Below are positions 33,205 through 45,063 of a stretch of DNA of 64,000 nt, one piece after another. The notes beneath the pieces were generated by a model, which was given only the letters and a program-made list of their open reading frames with translations, made no database searches and was not told where the DNA came from. The stretch is from Usnea hakonensis (taxonomy: Eukaryota > Ascomycota > Lecanoromycetes > Lecanorales > Parmeliaceae): positions 62,001-126,000 of the forward strand of contig BLJB01000222.1 of NCBI GenBank assembly GCA_013423325.1, in the 5' to 3' direction. Each line of letters opens with the position of its first letter. Positions within the stretch are counted from its first letter, which is position 1. The position numbers and the translations under genes are program-made.

Positions 33205-34065
33205 CGTCATATACGACATTAATCTGGTCACATGGACCTGATGCTGGCTCCATCCGAGCTGCTGCAAGATTCGCGAAGCTCTGGTTATATGGAGAGCTGG
33301 AGAAGTCTTGATGAAAAAAGAAAAATAAAAAACCCAGAAGACCCATCGTGCAGCCGATGGCCACATGGATGAGTGTGTATGGGAGCATGATAATGATGAT
33401 GTAGACACGTTGGGCTGTAGGAATGCCCATCATGTCCGACGCACGCACGAGAGAAAAAAGTCTTGCTGATACCGGTCGGTAGGAGGATGTGGTACCCGCC
33501 CGTTTGTGATAGAGGGGCTGATGGGTTGCATGCAGCATCCATCAGTAGCTGCGACAAGTTGACCTCTGGTAGGATGAGAGGAAACTCAGTCGAGGTAAGA
33601 GTCGTTCCCGTAGTATTCATTGTTGAATGCATTAGGGACAAAGGCTGTGTTCAAGGAATCCATGGAGTGACTTGCTGAGGGATCATAAGCCTCGCCGTCA
33701 AAGACATCAGCCTGGAACGGTGTGTTGAGAAACGGTGTGTTGAGAAAAGACTCTGACCATGAACGAACCCACCGCCTATTGTTGCAACGTCTCTCAGCAT
33801 CGGAATAACACCACGGGATGACATATATAAACAACCAGAGCATGCATATCTGGGCCTGAGGTAGCGAACATGATATCGTTGATGCCGAGTGGATTCTTTC
33901 CAAGATTTATGGCTCTGGCGATCAGACGTCTGTTCCTTCATAGCTCCAGAGTTCATAACCAGGAGTTTGAGACGTGACAAACCTGCCCTCAGTCGAAGGG
34001 TCTGCGTTGGTTCGTAGTCCTAGGAAGGACTTTGGATGCGCTAAGACTCGCAAGCTGCTCCCCAT
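33191..34065 (-). pseudogene. decayed membrane-protein gene with several frameshifts
   Basis: A clean start exists: exon 34065-33983 (MGSSLRVLAHPKSFLGLRTN), then a 68-bp intron ending CGCCAG and an exon from 33914 (INLGKNPLGINDIMFATS, HALVVYICHPVVLF). After that, protein-like sequence continues but hops between all three minus frames within about 500 bp and without usable introns. The pieces are WVRSWSESFLNTPF to AFVPNAFNNEYYGND, then EFPLILPEVNLSQLLMDAACN to GGYHILLP, then a transmembrane piece VYIIIIMLPYTLIHVAIGC with an acidic tail VVYDDDSD ending in TAG. That TAG replaces the GAG found at the same place in two of the three repeat copies downstream that keep this position. I read this as a pseudogene of an orphan single-pass or multi-pass membrane protein. 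Sequencing errors are the alternative. Confidence 0.55.
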
Positions 34066-34108
34066 CGCCAAAGCCTTTTGAGGGGTCCAGCCCCCTCCCT
34101 TCCCCGGG

Positions 34109-34800
34109 TCACTTTCCCAGTATATATATGTAATGGAATAGTCCGCCTGGCATGTAGCTGTCTACCTCCAATGTCAATTTCCCAAGATTTGGAAGCTTCT
34201 TAAAAACAGTGGTATGAATCAAAACTGCAATATTCTCGGCCACCATCGTCAAGGACTTTTCCCAGAAATCTTCCCCGAGGCCCAGGTTTTCCAAAATACT
34301 TGCGCATGCAAGTTCGATCTTCATCTCGATAGATGGATAGGACCAATTTCTACATGTCCAAGACCATGTTCTCTGCTATAGCCTCTGGTCTTACCACGAT
34401 CCTGCTGTGTTGAGAAGGGAAGTGGTTGAAGGCGCCAAAAAAGGCTGGCGCCGAAGGGCCGAGGTCCGATGCAGGCCAAGAGGCGGCACCAATAGTCTCC
34501 ATCTTCTTCTTCTTCTTCTTCTTCTTCTTCTTCTTCTTCTTCTTCTTCTTCTTTCCCACAGAACAAGTATATTCCATGCTTCTTGTTGGAATTATTTTTA
34601 TATAACGGGAAACACAGCGTCGTCCCGTTGCTGCCTCCATTCACCCAACCGCGACACCTGCGACTTGACTCGGCTCCGATCAACGTAACCTTTTTCCCTT
34701 TTAGCACAACATCGACAGCGTCAATGTTGTGCAGAGGAGGCTCATACCATGGCTGGGTATACCAAAGCACTTCAAGTTCGGAGTCGTCAGGTTAAAAGAT
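34109..34800 (-). pseudogene. gene fragments of an unrecognised protein
   Basis: Two coding-like pieces lie on the minus strand. The upstream piece (about 34800-34620) reads SELEVLWYTQPWYEPPLHN and VVLKGKKVTLIGAESSRR. The downstream piece (34375-34109) follows an acceptor-like CTATAG and reads WSWTCRNWSYPSIEMKIEL, ENLGLGEDFWEKSL, FKKLPNLGKLTLEVDSYMPGG. Between them is a 17-unit GAA/TTC microsatellite that would encode poly-Glu if translated. I cannot find a splice that joins the pieces with confidence, and no clean start is visible. It could be a real gene with an intron holding the microsatellite, or a degraded copy. Confidence 0.3.
34503..34553. repeat. (CTT)17 microsatellite
   Basis: Seventeen perfect trinucleotide units (GAA on the minus strand). 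In one minus frame this reads as a run of glutamates, but it more likely sits in an intron or non-coding DNA. Confidence 0.95.
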
Positions 34801-35163
34801 GAAGGAAGGATTCGAGAGGATCGTACATACAGGCAGCTGCTGCTATTGTGGTGTATCCAAGCCGGCATGCGGAGGGGTGTACTGTTGAAGCTTGGCTCAG
34901 CCTACCAGCATCGGTGCATAAGCGTGGTGGATACGTGTCCGCTGGGATCCAAGTTCGCAGAAACAAATGGACTGAAAGAATAACACCTCAACCCACCCAA
35001 CCACGGCACCATTGCTCTACACCCTGGAAGTGAGATTTTGGTCTGAGAAAGATTAGACGCAGGTCTGTGATGGCTGTTTCAGCGGAGAGTGTTGGACTGA
35101 AACAAGGTCATGAGCTGTCGTGCTATAAAGCATAGTTTGTGCAATGTTGATGTCGGAGTCGTA

Positions 35164-35767
35164 TCACCCAGGCTTTCTGATGGTGTGATATAACATTGGC
35201 GTGGAGGCCCAATGTTGGGACTTGAATCGAGAATCTTGGAAGTTCTTGATGGGAAGAGCCAAAGGTTTCCCGCTAGCTGAAGGTGCTCGTAACCCAGGGG
35301 AGCCCACGTAAGGGTCACGGAGACTTCCGAGGGTATCGAAGGAACTCGTCGATGCTTCACTGGTGATAGCTCGTATCCGCCTGGATGTTGGGCCCGACTG
35401 GCATGGGGAGCTTCGGCTTTCATAGTGAGAGCTTGATCCAATGATTGATGTCACACGATCTCTTGAGAGCCTCACAAGAGACCGAGCCTGAAGCTTCATT
35501 CCGGCCCAGTCTTTCTGAACGATGGTGTAATGATCAGCCTGATGATGTGCTCTTCTTGGCTTAAGCTTGGCTTTTCCACCGTAGGCCTAGAGAAGCTGTG
35601 TCAGACATTCGTGTCAGTCACTGTGCTTTGGGGTTCTTGTGCTGCAAGGTGCTTGCTATGCTTACTGATTGTATTGAAGCCCGTGAAATGACTGCTTTAT
35701 GATTGCTTTCTGTTGTTACTCTGTACTTCGATGTCTGATCTTGACCGTATTGTGCAAAAGTTGTCAT
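35164..35767 (-). CDS. small hypothetical two-exon protein
   Basis: Exons 35767-35666 (34 codons from ATG, MTTFAQYGQDQTSKYRV) and 35586-35164 join in phase 0 across a 79-bp GTAAGC...CTCTAG intron, giving 174 aa. The first exon is too short to stand out alone. The second begins AYGGKAKLKPRRAHHQ, continues DHYTIVQKDWAGMKLQ and becomes a Ser/Arg/Pro-rich tail, with a DPYVGSPGLRAPS segment, ending TIRKPG. The tail is compatible with a basic, disordered small protein. No family recognised. The clean splice and good composition on both sides are the support. An overlapping minus frame (35079-35441) is a shadow. Confidence 0.5.
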
Positions 35768-37285
35768 GATGGGTGCACCAGAGCCTGTCTTGTATGAGCT
35801 CTTTACCTTGTCCTTCTCGCACCCGTATGTTGATGTGCTGACTTCGTGATCAATGTATCATGATGTTCCAATATGTCTCGTACCTCAGCTTGGGAGTCCA
35901 GAAAGACAAAGGAAGTATGTGAACCAGAGCGGACAGATATATGAAGGTTGGATCGAGGATCGAGCGTTACTGCCGAATAAATATTCAGGAAGGCGTCACC
36001 CGGCCGAGAAAATTTCTTCTAGCTTTATTTGTACGTCTCACATGACTGTTTTTTAATATTCACTGTTCTGTAGGCTATGCTGGTCGTCAGTGTTGAGTTC
36101 TGCCTCCTCTCGCTACAGATCTATATCCGTGTGTTGATATGGGTCCAGTCGTCTCAGGGTGGCGATCCCAGAAAGGCATCCGTCTATCTTACTGGGCACC
36201 ATAGCTCTCCAATACTACTCCATTCAGACACTGCTACACATCATCCTCCCAGACAACAACCTTCACTCCTACATTCTAAACACTCGCCTCGCTCAAAGCA
36301 AGCAAGCAAGCAAGCAAGCCAGCCCAGCCATCTTCCGCTAGCGCCTTCACATCATCCAGCCTTCTAAACACATCAAAGTAAAACCCCCCTTCCCCGCCTC
36401 AAAATCCCCTCTCCACTCCACATCACAAACCACATACCCCCTTAGCACCGTCCATCCCCCGCCTTTCATTCTCCCAACAAATCAAACATAACCTCACAAT
36501 CTCGATTCCATAACAGGAAATAACCCCTCTCCCCCCCCCTCTCTCTCTACAAATCCCTCCCCCTCCCCACCCGCTAACAACAACACAAACCCATACCCTC
36601 CCTGACCCCACACATACACTCCCTCCCTCCATCCATCCATCCATCCATCAATCCATCTCTCTTTCCCTCTCCTCCCTAGCCCCTCCTAGAAATGGGAACT
36701 GTTATATAACCATACCACAAGCGCAACCCCAACCCCAAACACAACCACAAACCCCCATCTCCCACACCCTCCTGTTCAACCCCTCCTCCTCACTCCTTTT
36801 CCCCTCCTCGCTCCCCATCCATGGATATATCTACATGATATGTCTACATACCTACATACTTGAATCTTCCCCCGTGAGGGGGGGGCATCACTACATGAAA
36901 AAAGTTAAATCGTATATCTACTCTATCTATCTACGCAACCTGAACCTTGCCTCTTCTTTCTCAACCCCTCAAGCCGATAATTCTTTTATCGCACTACCTT
37001 CCCTCTCTCTCTCTCTCTCTCTCAACTGTTCTGTACGTAAAGGGCGCATTTTAGGCTGGAGTTGTGCTTGTGTGGTCTTAGTCGAATGCCTTCTGCTTTA
37101 CTTTACTCTACTCTGCTGTGCTGTGCTGTGTTTGGGGAGTAGGGGGTGTGAGGTGTGAGGTATGAGGTACGAGGTGGATGGAAGGGGGAGTGGTGAGTTG
37201 GATGGGAGGGGTGGGAAGCTAGGAGGAGGGAAAAGGAGGGGAGGAGTGGCATTGTCAATGTCAATGTTGGTGGAGGTCAGTGTGG

Positions 37286-37327
<42 letters not shown>

Positions 37328-38499
37328 AGATCACATGTGGATGTTTGTTGGGGACAATTGTATCACAACGGGACACCGGGTTTGCGTTAGAGTCAACCGT
37401 ATTGCATTAGATATCGGTATGCTCAAGGATTGGATACGCATTGGATAGAACTGTATTCCATGAGATATTGTTACTTGGGTGTGGTAAGGTAGCTTTTGTG
37501 GAGGGGAAAGTAGCATCGCCCCGTTACACCGCATAACCACCTATCCATCACCCATCTCCCCGGTCAAAATCACAAACACCCAATGAATGAATGATTCGCT
37601 CATGCACGTAACCCAACGTGCAGATATACGAAAGGAAAAAACGGCACGGCCCATACACGCGACGCTACGCATGTATTAGCCCGCCCTGCGCACAGCCAAT
37701 CGATACAAGCGATCACCCCTAGTCGTTGAAAATCGAACAAATGGTCTTTTCAGGATTCCATATATGCGCAGAAATGCCAATGTGAGTAAGGGGAAGAAAT
37801 GGGTTTAACCATAATCATACTCGTGCGTTGGATATTATCCGTTGGGTGTCCGATCCTGATTCCCCCACTCTCCTTTTTCCCCGGGTGCCCCCACGTATGA
37901 TGATTGTGACGCGAGCTCTAGACCTATAGTGTGCTGGAAAAGGGCCCTACCCGCGGCTAAAAGATGAGGACAACGTCTAAGCCCCGCTCTTCGCATATTC
38001 GGTAGATAGGCGTACATGCTTTGTCACATCCTTGCATATCGAGAGCACGGGAATTTTGTTTCATGGGCCGAGGGATGTCCCGGGTGGTTCAGTCAGTAGG
38101 TAGGTAGGTAGATGGGACAAGTGAGTCTTGTCGGCTCGTTGCCTCGTTGCCTCGTTGTCTGTTTTGTTTCATTTCATTTTCTTGCGATTCTGTTCAAGGA
38201 TTGAGGAATGAGGGATCGGTTCGGTCGTTGAATACGCGCGCACTGCCTGGGCCACGCGCGTATACGTAAAGGAGATTTGGCGGTCTGCGGGGCTGAGTCA
38301 AGCCTGAGCGGATGGAGAAAGGATGAGAGATAAGACTGGTTCAATCGCGATTTCTGTCTTTGTAGGCTGAGTAGTTGACACTAGTACTGTCAATGAGTAG
38401 GCGGTCCAGCACAGTCGCGACCATGTGCGGAGAAGGACTGTTGTGCAATTTCGGCAACTGCGGACGATGATTCATAGGCTTCGGTTCGAGCTCATGATT
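35768..38499. other. long non-coding stretch with simple repeats
   Basis: No gene supported. Features are an (AAGC)n run at about 36298-36318, a pyrimidine-rich plus strand from about 36360 to 36830, (CCAT)n near 36627-36649, (CT)n near 37003-37022, a (TG)n-type run near 37287-37324 and (GTAG)n near 38096-38112. Confidence 0.6.
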
Positions 38500-39290
38500 G
38501 TGGGATGACGCCAGGCTGGAGGTTCATCCTTATTCCTCTAGAGCAGCTGCATGGGCGGTTCCTGTTGTTTGAAACACTGGTCATTGCAGCACTTCAGTAG
38601 GGTGGTAGGGAAGTCCTTCCGCTCGACCAGTAGCAACACCATATAGATCTTTGGGCATCTTCGAAAGAGGTAGGTAAGCTTCACAGGTGGAGTCTCCGAT
38701 CCTCGCTCCAATGTACTGGTTATGAAAGACTGCTAAGATCAGTGGTATGGTCTAGCTTGGTCTCTTCGGGTCGTGGATCGCGCAGCTTGTACAAAAATGA
38801 AGGCTCGAATCTGGTAGAAACTTACTTCGATGCTGACAGTCCTCAATGTGATCGACCACGAATGACAAAACTTCGCTGTTCGCCTGCAAGAGCGAGGTTC
38901 ATGCGCTCCAAACCTCATAGGCTACTTCAGGTGATAGCCAGGTATAGCAATATTAGGTTTAAGCTGCTGGCAAAGATTGTCCTCAATAGCGTGCTTGCGA
39001 GCTCTGCCAAGCGGTTATCCATCAACCAAGGCAGGCTAGATGATCTCATGTGGAGCTTCGGGGTCGGCATTACCCAGTCGCTGAGTTGAGCGAAACGTAT
39101 GGCATGGCCTCATCTCCATAGTCAATCATCAGGTCTCTATAGATGGAGGAATTTCCATTCGTATCCTTCGTCATTGAGGCTGAAATGAGTCGTTGACCAA
39201 GATTCACGGAGTTCTTCGTGTTGGCATTCCTCGATTGGGGCTCATCCAATCTTGGCTAGGACGGAGTAAAGAGCGGGGTCTAGGCCCGAA
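38500..39290 (-). pseudogene. possible decayed coding relic
   Basis: One minus frame shows protein-like stretches interrupted by several stops, for example EECQHEELRESW, HFSLNDEGYEWKFLH, LSDWVMPTPKLHMRS and LLRTIFASSLNLILL. There is no start, no consistent splicing and no recognisable family. It may be a relic of a gene or simply chance. Confidence 0.2.
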
Positions 39291-42200
39291 TTAGTTGAAG
39301 AAAGATAGCGCTGACTTGTGTCTTCAAGCAATCGGCGTGGCCCATACCGTTGGTAAGACTTTCCGTCTGTGTATCGCTATGCTCAAGTCCAGGCCAGGAG
39401 CGAGATGCACAAGCGCTCAGATCATACACAGATGATACCAGGGGAGAACAAGAACAACCAGTTTTTTTTTTTTTTGTGGTTCCGTTCCGTCAACAGCGAT
39501 ACAATCCACTCGGCTGCCTTCAGGAAGATCAGCAGTGGTCTGGTCCACCGGTTGCCCAATGATGTGCTGAGATTTTTTAGCGGACGAGCATGACGCTCCA
39601 GGTGACAGGTAAATGCACGACGAGTGCAAAAGGACAAATGGAATGGCAAGAAAAAATGATCAATGACCTGCTCGTCTATCGGGACTCGTACCGAGGGGAT
39701 GGATCCGAGATTCTAGTCCTGCACGGAACCGAAAAAGGATCTCCATTGCTGAGATAGCGAGCTCTCACAATACTGAAACGCACAACGACAGCACCATGGC
39801 AGTGTGCGATTTGGAGAAAGGACATGAGCATTAGCATCGGGTGTAGTTGTAGAGAGGTTGTTGACTTTGGACGTTGTGGCAAATTTTTGTTATTATTATT
39901 AACCTGTAACAATGGGGGCCAAAGTTTTGGTGGAGGGGCGGGCCAATTTTCTTGTTATCTATTCATAGCACCATTTACCATTCACCATTCACCGGTCACC
40001 CATTCACCTGCTACAAAAAGATATGATATGCCTTAAGGCAAGACTATGGTGTATTGTGGTTGACAGGGATCAGAATGAGGGGTAGCTTGAAAATTGAAAC
40101 AGTAGGGGGAATCATCTCCATTGGTTTGCCTGCACGGTCGAGGCTGAGCCGTAACCCCTCCCACACCTTGAAACCAAACATGGGATAGTCTTCTCTTGTC
40201 ACTTTGTCAGGCGATTGGCAGGGAATAAGAATTTAACTGAGAATCGGTGGTACAAGTCGTCTAAGCTGGATAGGAGAAGAGGGTTGGCGTCGCTAAACCT
40301 ATCAACTTTCTTTCTGCAGCCATGGGATGACATGGGTAAGCTTGACTGAAGACTTTGGCTCACTCGGGTGCAATTACCAAAGAAAGAGCTTAAAGTGTGT
40401 GTGGCATGGTTGTAAGTGAATGAATGATGATTTATCACATTTCCAAGTCTATTGAATTTTTTTTATTTCCTTCCCTTCCCGCTTTGAGGAGGTATGTTGT
40501 AAGGTAAAGTAAGGTAACTTTTTCTCCTAAAGTACCTTCCTTCCGCAACCAAAATTAAGGTTAGCAGTCGATCCTGCCACTAAAACAACGTCGCATGTAT
40601 TAATAGGACGTACTCTATTCTTTTAGTTTCTAGGGGTCACACTAGTGTTTCCGCCAATTACCTTAGCCCTTGCATGATTTGCCTCAAGCTCCTCACCACA
40701 ATTCTCTGCCAACCAACTTATCAATGACGACTGATTCCTTCAGACTATCCGTTCCGCTCCTCGATATAGCTCAATGCCTCGTTCGCTGCATTTGTGCTTC
40801 TAAAACGAGTTGAACATGAAACCAAAAGTCACTTTGGAAAGGAAGAATATGCTTCGTCTCGCATTTTCCATTCCCATCGGGCTTCGAGCTGCACACTTGT
40901 ACATGGCCCTGCGTGGGACCCATAGAACTAGATCGGTGGCCTGTCGGCCATGCTGATGGGCCCGCGTGTAGAGATCCTCCTAGCCTTGCCCTCCACACTG
41001 GCTTTTTGAAACAGGCCATCTAGCACTGACCGTCTCTGCTCTTTATATTCCTTCGTCATCATCATCGCACTTATGACAGCTCCGCCACAATGATTTGCCC
41101 GACCAATCGGAACGTTGGAGCAGCTTGTGCATATGCTGCATGTAACGTAACGTCTGAAGCAGCCTAATTGATGTGGAAGCAACGGGAACGCTGGAATCCC
41201 CCAAGTAGATAAGCCATACAGAATGCCATTGCCTCTATTCTGGCGGGTTGTTGATGGAACCCATGTTGATTTCCCCGCAATTGGATGATGGATTATGCAA
41301 TTGAGCTAATCTCCGTCAAGGATATGATGTGGTAAACGGTATATCCGCACGCCTATTTTGTCACTCTCGGCCACTTAAGCCTATCGAGCCGTTCCAGGAA
41401 CAAGGAAATGCTCCGAATCTGCAAATAGTGTCCATCATCTCTAACAACCCACGAGATATCATAAAGTACCCAGGCTATCTATCTTCGGCTTGGCGGATCA
41501 GATAAAGTACGTTTGGTTCCGTCTATTGTTCCTTATTTCCATTGAGAACTATGAGATCAACCCTCTTAAGAGCGTCACTCTCAAGCAAAAAAGGTACCCC
41601 CACCCCTTGCCTCGTCTTATCTATCCTTCCCTTCACTACTTACACGGTCTTGCTACTGAACTCTCCCCCGAGACAGACCTTCTCACGATTTCAAATATTA
41701 GCCAGTGCAAATCAGGAGACCTTGTCCAAAATCATCCATCATATCATCGCCATTTATTCATCACGGTAAGCTCCTCACCAGATGATGCAGTTATGCGGAA
41801 TCATTCCAAATCTATCGTGGTTCTCAGAGTTGACTTAGATCCATCATCCTTGAGTTCGCTTGTGTGAATCTGCCTGAGCTCTCCCGAAACCTTCCGCCTT
41901 TTAGGTGTCAGATATTCCGTGCAGTCACTTTTCTCATCGGCATGAACCACAAAGTTCTCAAATGCCACTTCTCCATTCTCAAGACTCGTCTATGACCTGC
42001 TGCGAACACCCAGCATCCATCTCGGATCTCCAGAGAACAGCAACGACTGTTGCGCCCAATCTCACACTCCCTTACCTACTCGCACCTCCTTTCTTCAGCC
42101 TCCTAGCTCATTTCTCTCACAACAAATCCTCCCAGATCCAATACTTCCCGCACCGTCAAGCTGGATTCCTTCACCTTCTCAGAGCTGGAAGTAAGTACAC

Positions 42201-42591
42201 ACGTTTCGCCTTCGCCCCTCAATGCTCAGGACTGAAGTCCGACTTGGGCCGAGGAATGTCTTAGCGAACCCTACGAGGTCTGCACTCTTGGTCATGTCAG
42301 CCCCACTACAACTCCTGTCTACTTACCCTCCACCTCTTGTATGTATTTCCACTACTGCCTTTCATCACTTCGAAAATTGGGCGCCACGAGTCAGCAGTGT
42401 CTTGTTAAAGTGGGTTCCGTGTCTGTGTAGCAACATGCTAATGATCTCAACTGCAGCCACAGACTCGCCACTCTCCAATAATCGTCGGCGATCACTACGA
42501 CTTGGCAGAGACTGTAGCGTCGTTACAGTACACTGCCGAAGATCAGGGTGGTTGTTCACTGGCCAAGGCTGACTTTTCCGCCTTGCTGCCT
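39291..42591. other. upstream region and long leader of the MedA-like gene
   Basis: No independent gene is convincing. The last 1.2 kb is probably transcribed leader of the MedA-like gene: it is pyrimidine-rich, contains a good donor GTAAGTAC at about 42191 and several short ATG frames. A T11 run lies near 39463. A minus frame around 40930-41060 (MMTKEYKEQRRSVLDG) is too short to call. Confidence 0.5.
42222..42572 (+). CDS. possible upstream ORF in the MedA-like leader
   Basis: An ATG-started frame of 116 codons ends 19 nt before the MedA-like start codon. Its product has no recognised domain. If it is in the mature leader it would be expected to depress translation of the main frame. It may be removed by splicing, since a GTAAGT donor lies just upstream and acceptor-like CAGs fall inside it. 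Confidence 0.3.
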   Translation: MLRTEVRLGPRNVLANPTRSALLVMSAPLQLLSTYPPPLVCISTTAFHHFENWAPRVSSVLLKWVPCLCSNMLMISTAATDSPLSNNRRRSLRLGRDCSVVTVHCRRSGWLFTGQG

Positions 42592-45063
42592 ATGTCAGGG
42601 TACGACAAGCCCCGCGATGCCAGAGCTAATGGTCAGTTGTCTCGCGTCTCGACAGCACTGCCCCCTTCACGATTTTGTTGACTCTTGCGCTCGACTCGTG
42701 ACGTAGATAAGCGAGTACGCCTTATATGCTAATTGTCGGACTTTACAGAATACGATGCGAGAAGAATATCGGAGACGCATTCTAGCCTTGCCGAGTACTA
42801 TGCGCGCCGACCCTCGCAAAATCCAATGTACCTGCAGTACGCACTACCTGGCGCTGCGGAACCCCATTTGCAGCAACCATCAACGGAGTCGTATGACCGA
42901 CAGAGCGGTCACCTGAACTACGGGGCTAGTCCCGTCTACCAGCCGCGTGCAGCATTTGAGGCAACACCTTCAGCCTACAATGAAATTGATTCCAGCAAAA
43001 TTCTGAAGGTCTCATCCCCAGATCCGCAAAGAGGCACCAAAGGAACTCTGCTCTACATACACCTTGATTCAAGCAGCGAGCTACTATCACCCTGTGCGAC
43101 TCTGATGTTTGCAACACGTTCAGTTCCAGCTGGTTTGACCCAACTGGACCCTCGAGAGCAGGATGTTTCCTACAGATACTTGATCTCTGCGATCGCGCCA
43201 GCCTTCTCGGAGACAGGCTGTTCAAACTTGAACATTCCACTCAGTCTACAACTTCAGGAACAATCCAGGCTTGATACGCAGCTAATCGATGTTGGTCCAT
43301 GGCAATACGAGGATAGCAAGCAATTGCAGCATCGTTCGTTCCCCCACGAACTTTCACGTAAACGAAAGTTGACCGACGAGCCGTCAGATGCCCCTCGACC
43401 GGCAAAGTTTTCGGCGCCGTCAGAGCATCGAATTGCACAAAATCAAGAGTACGGCTCATATGCATATCCTTCAGCAAGCCTAGGATACCCTCAAAGCCTA
43501 CAAAATGTCGTGAACACAATGGACAGAAAATACACGGCTTACGGGAGGTCGCAACTTCAAAACGATCAAGCTGAGTCGAATAAAATGGCACCAGAAGGTA
43601 CCATTGGTTGCGCTATGACTTCGCAGTCTCTGATGAAACCTCCCTTGAACCAGACCTCCTCATGGACTTCTTCCTACGCAGCCGGGTATCAGCCTGGCAG
43701 GAATCCGCAACTAAATGCGGTACCATCTCTTCGCATCTCCTCAATAAATGCTCCAGATTTAACGAACCCGACACTTGTACGGTCAACGACCTTGGCACCC
43801 CAGCTTAGTCCTAGTGTGTCCACAAGATCTTCTTCGGATGGGAGTTTCAATCCGTACACATTGTACTCGAATCGGGCTGTGCTTGAGATTCGCGGAGACT
43901 TGAACGCAATGCAAGAGAACTGGACATTGGAAGAACGTGCTGCGAAAAGAAGGATCGTCCGATTCTGGAGAGAGCAGAACGGAACCACCCTCAGTGCATA
44001 CTTCAAGCCTGTCAGAACAGATGAGCAGCCTTTGCCGAATGAGACATACGAGAGCCGTATCAGCTGCATCTATTGGGAAGAGCGCGACGAGTATTACGTC
44101 ACCAGTGTAGACACTATATCCCTGCTGGAGTCGCTCGTCGCTGGGAAGTTTGGCGTGGATGAGAAGAACCGTATTCGCCGCAACCTTGAAGGATACAAGC
44201 CATGCACCATCTCCAAAGCCAAGCCCGAGAGCGAAAGCTTCTTCAAGCTCATCATGGGTTTCTCCTGCCCAAAGCCTCGGAATATCGAGAAGGATGTGAA
44301 GGCCTTCAATTGGCCAATACTTGAGCAGGCGCTGAAAAAGATCATCAGCAAATATGTACAATCTTTTCCCCTAGTCCCAGACTCTTTCCATACTGACCTA
44401 TACAAGTCTGCAGACCCAGCCTCCATCACCGGTTCCCTTGAAAGACAAAGAAAATCCAACATCAGCAGATCTCAGTCCAAAGCAGGAGCTGGTCGATACA
44501 GCGCACTCTCCTCCCGTTCCACATCCGGCTCCACCGCTTCAGGTGCCTACGCCCAACCCCTCCAGTCAAGTACCCTTTCGCCACCCACTGCGTCGTATGG
44601 CCTATCTAGCTACCCACAAACGTCTCCTTTACAACAATTTTCAACGCCTAGCCTCTCTCATACCTATAACATGCCAACGCCAGGCTCGCAGTACATCCCC
44701 ACGGACCCCTCGAATTCGCCCTACGCCGTCCAAGGCTCCGTGCCCAACCTTTCGCCAGCCTACACTGACTCGACTATTGCCCGTCGTAGGTCTAGCGAAA
44801 CCCTCACAGACAACTCCTTTGCATCAATACCAAACCACTACTCGAAGCCCTCTCAGTCCAGCACTTCCTTTCCGAGCCCATACATGCCGTTGGAATCGAA
44901 CGAGGCCACAGCTACATTAGGCCTCCCCGGCCGCGCATCGGTCGATCTGTCTGCCTATCTCAACACCGATGCGGCTTCCTTTGGTAACATTGGCGATGCG
45001 CAGTACGGGCGTCATTCGAGTGTCAAGGACGAGGCGGGCGTGACGGGATTGAAGGAAGAATGA
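42592..45063 (+). CDS. medA: MedA/Ren1/Acr1-type developmental regulator
   Basis: Two exons, 42592-42631 (13 codons plus one base) and 42749-45063, joined G plus AA (Glu) across a 117-bp intron, giving 784 aa. Residues about 390-550 are the conserved MedA domain (DUF7082 region): VLEIRGDLNAMQENWTLEER, RIVRFWREQNGTT, CIYWEERDEYYVTSVDTISL, FSCPKPRNIEKDVK. Flanking regions are Ser/Pro/Gln-rich and disordered; an RKRKL patch near residues 222-226 could be a nuclear localisation signal. In Aspergillus this family (medusa) controls conidiophore development. Relatives Ren1 in Fusarium and Acr1 in Magnaporthe also act in conidiation, and some affect adhesion or virulence. The role here is inferred from that. 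A long intron-bearing leader with upstream ORFs is also known for medA and fits the DNA upstream. Confidence 0.9.

Noticed and set aside
37098..37376. Minus frame with a His/Thr repeat
   Set aside because: Translation of a TG microsatellite.
40928..41182. Minus frame containing MMTKEYKEQRRSVLDG
   Set aside because: The coding-like part is only about 45 codons and lacks an exon partner.
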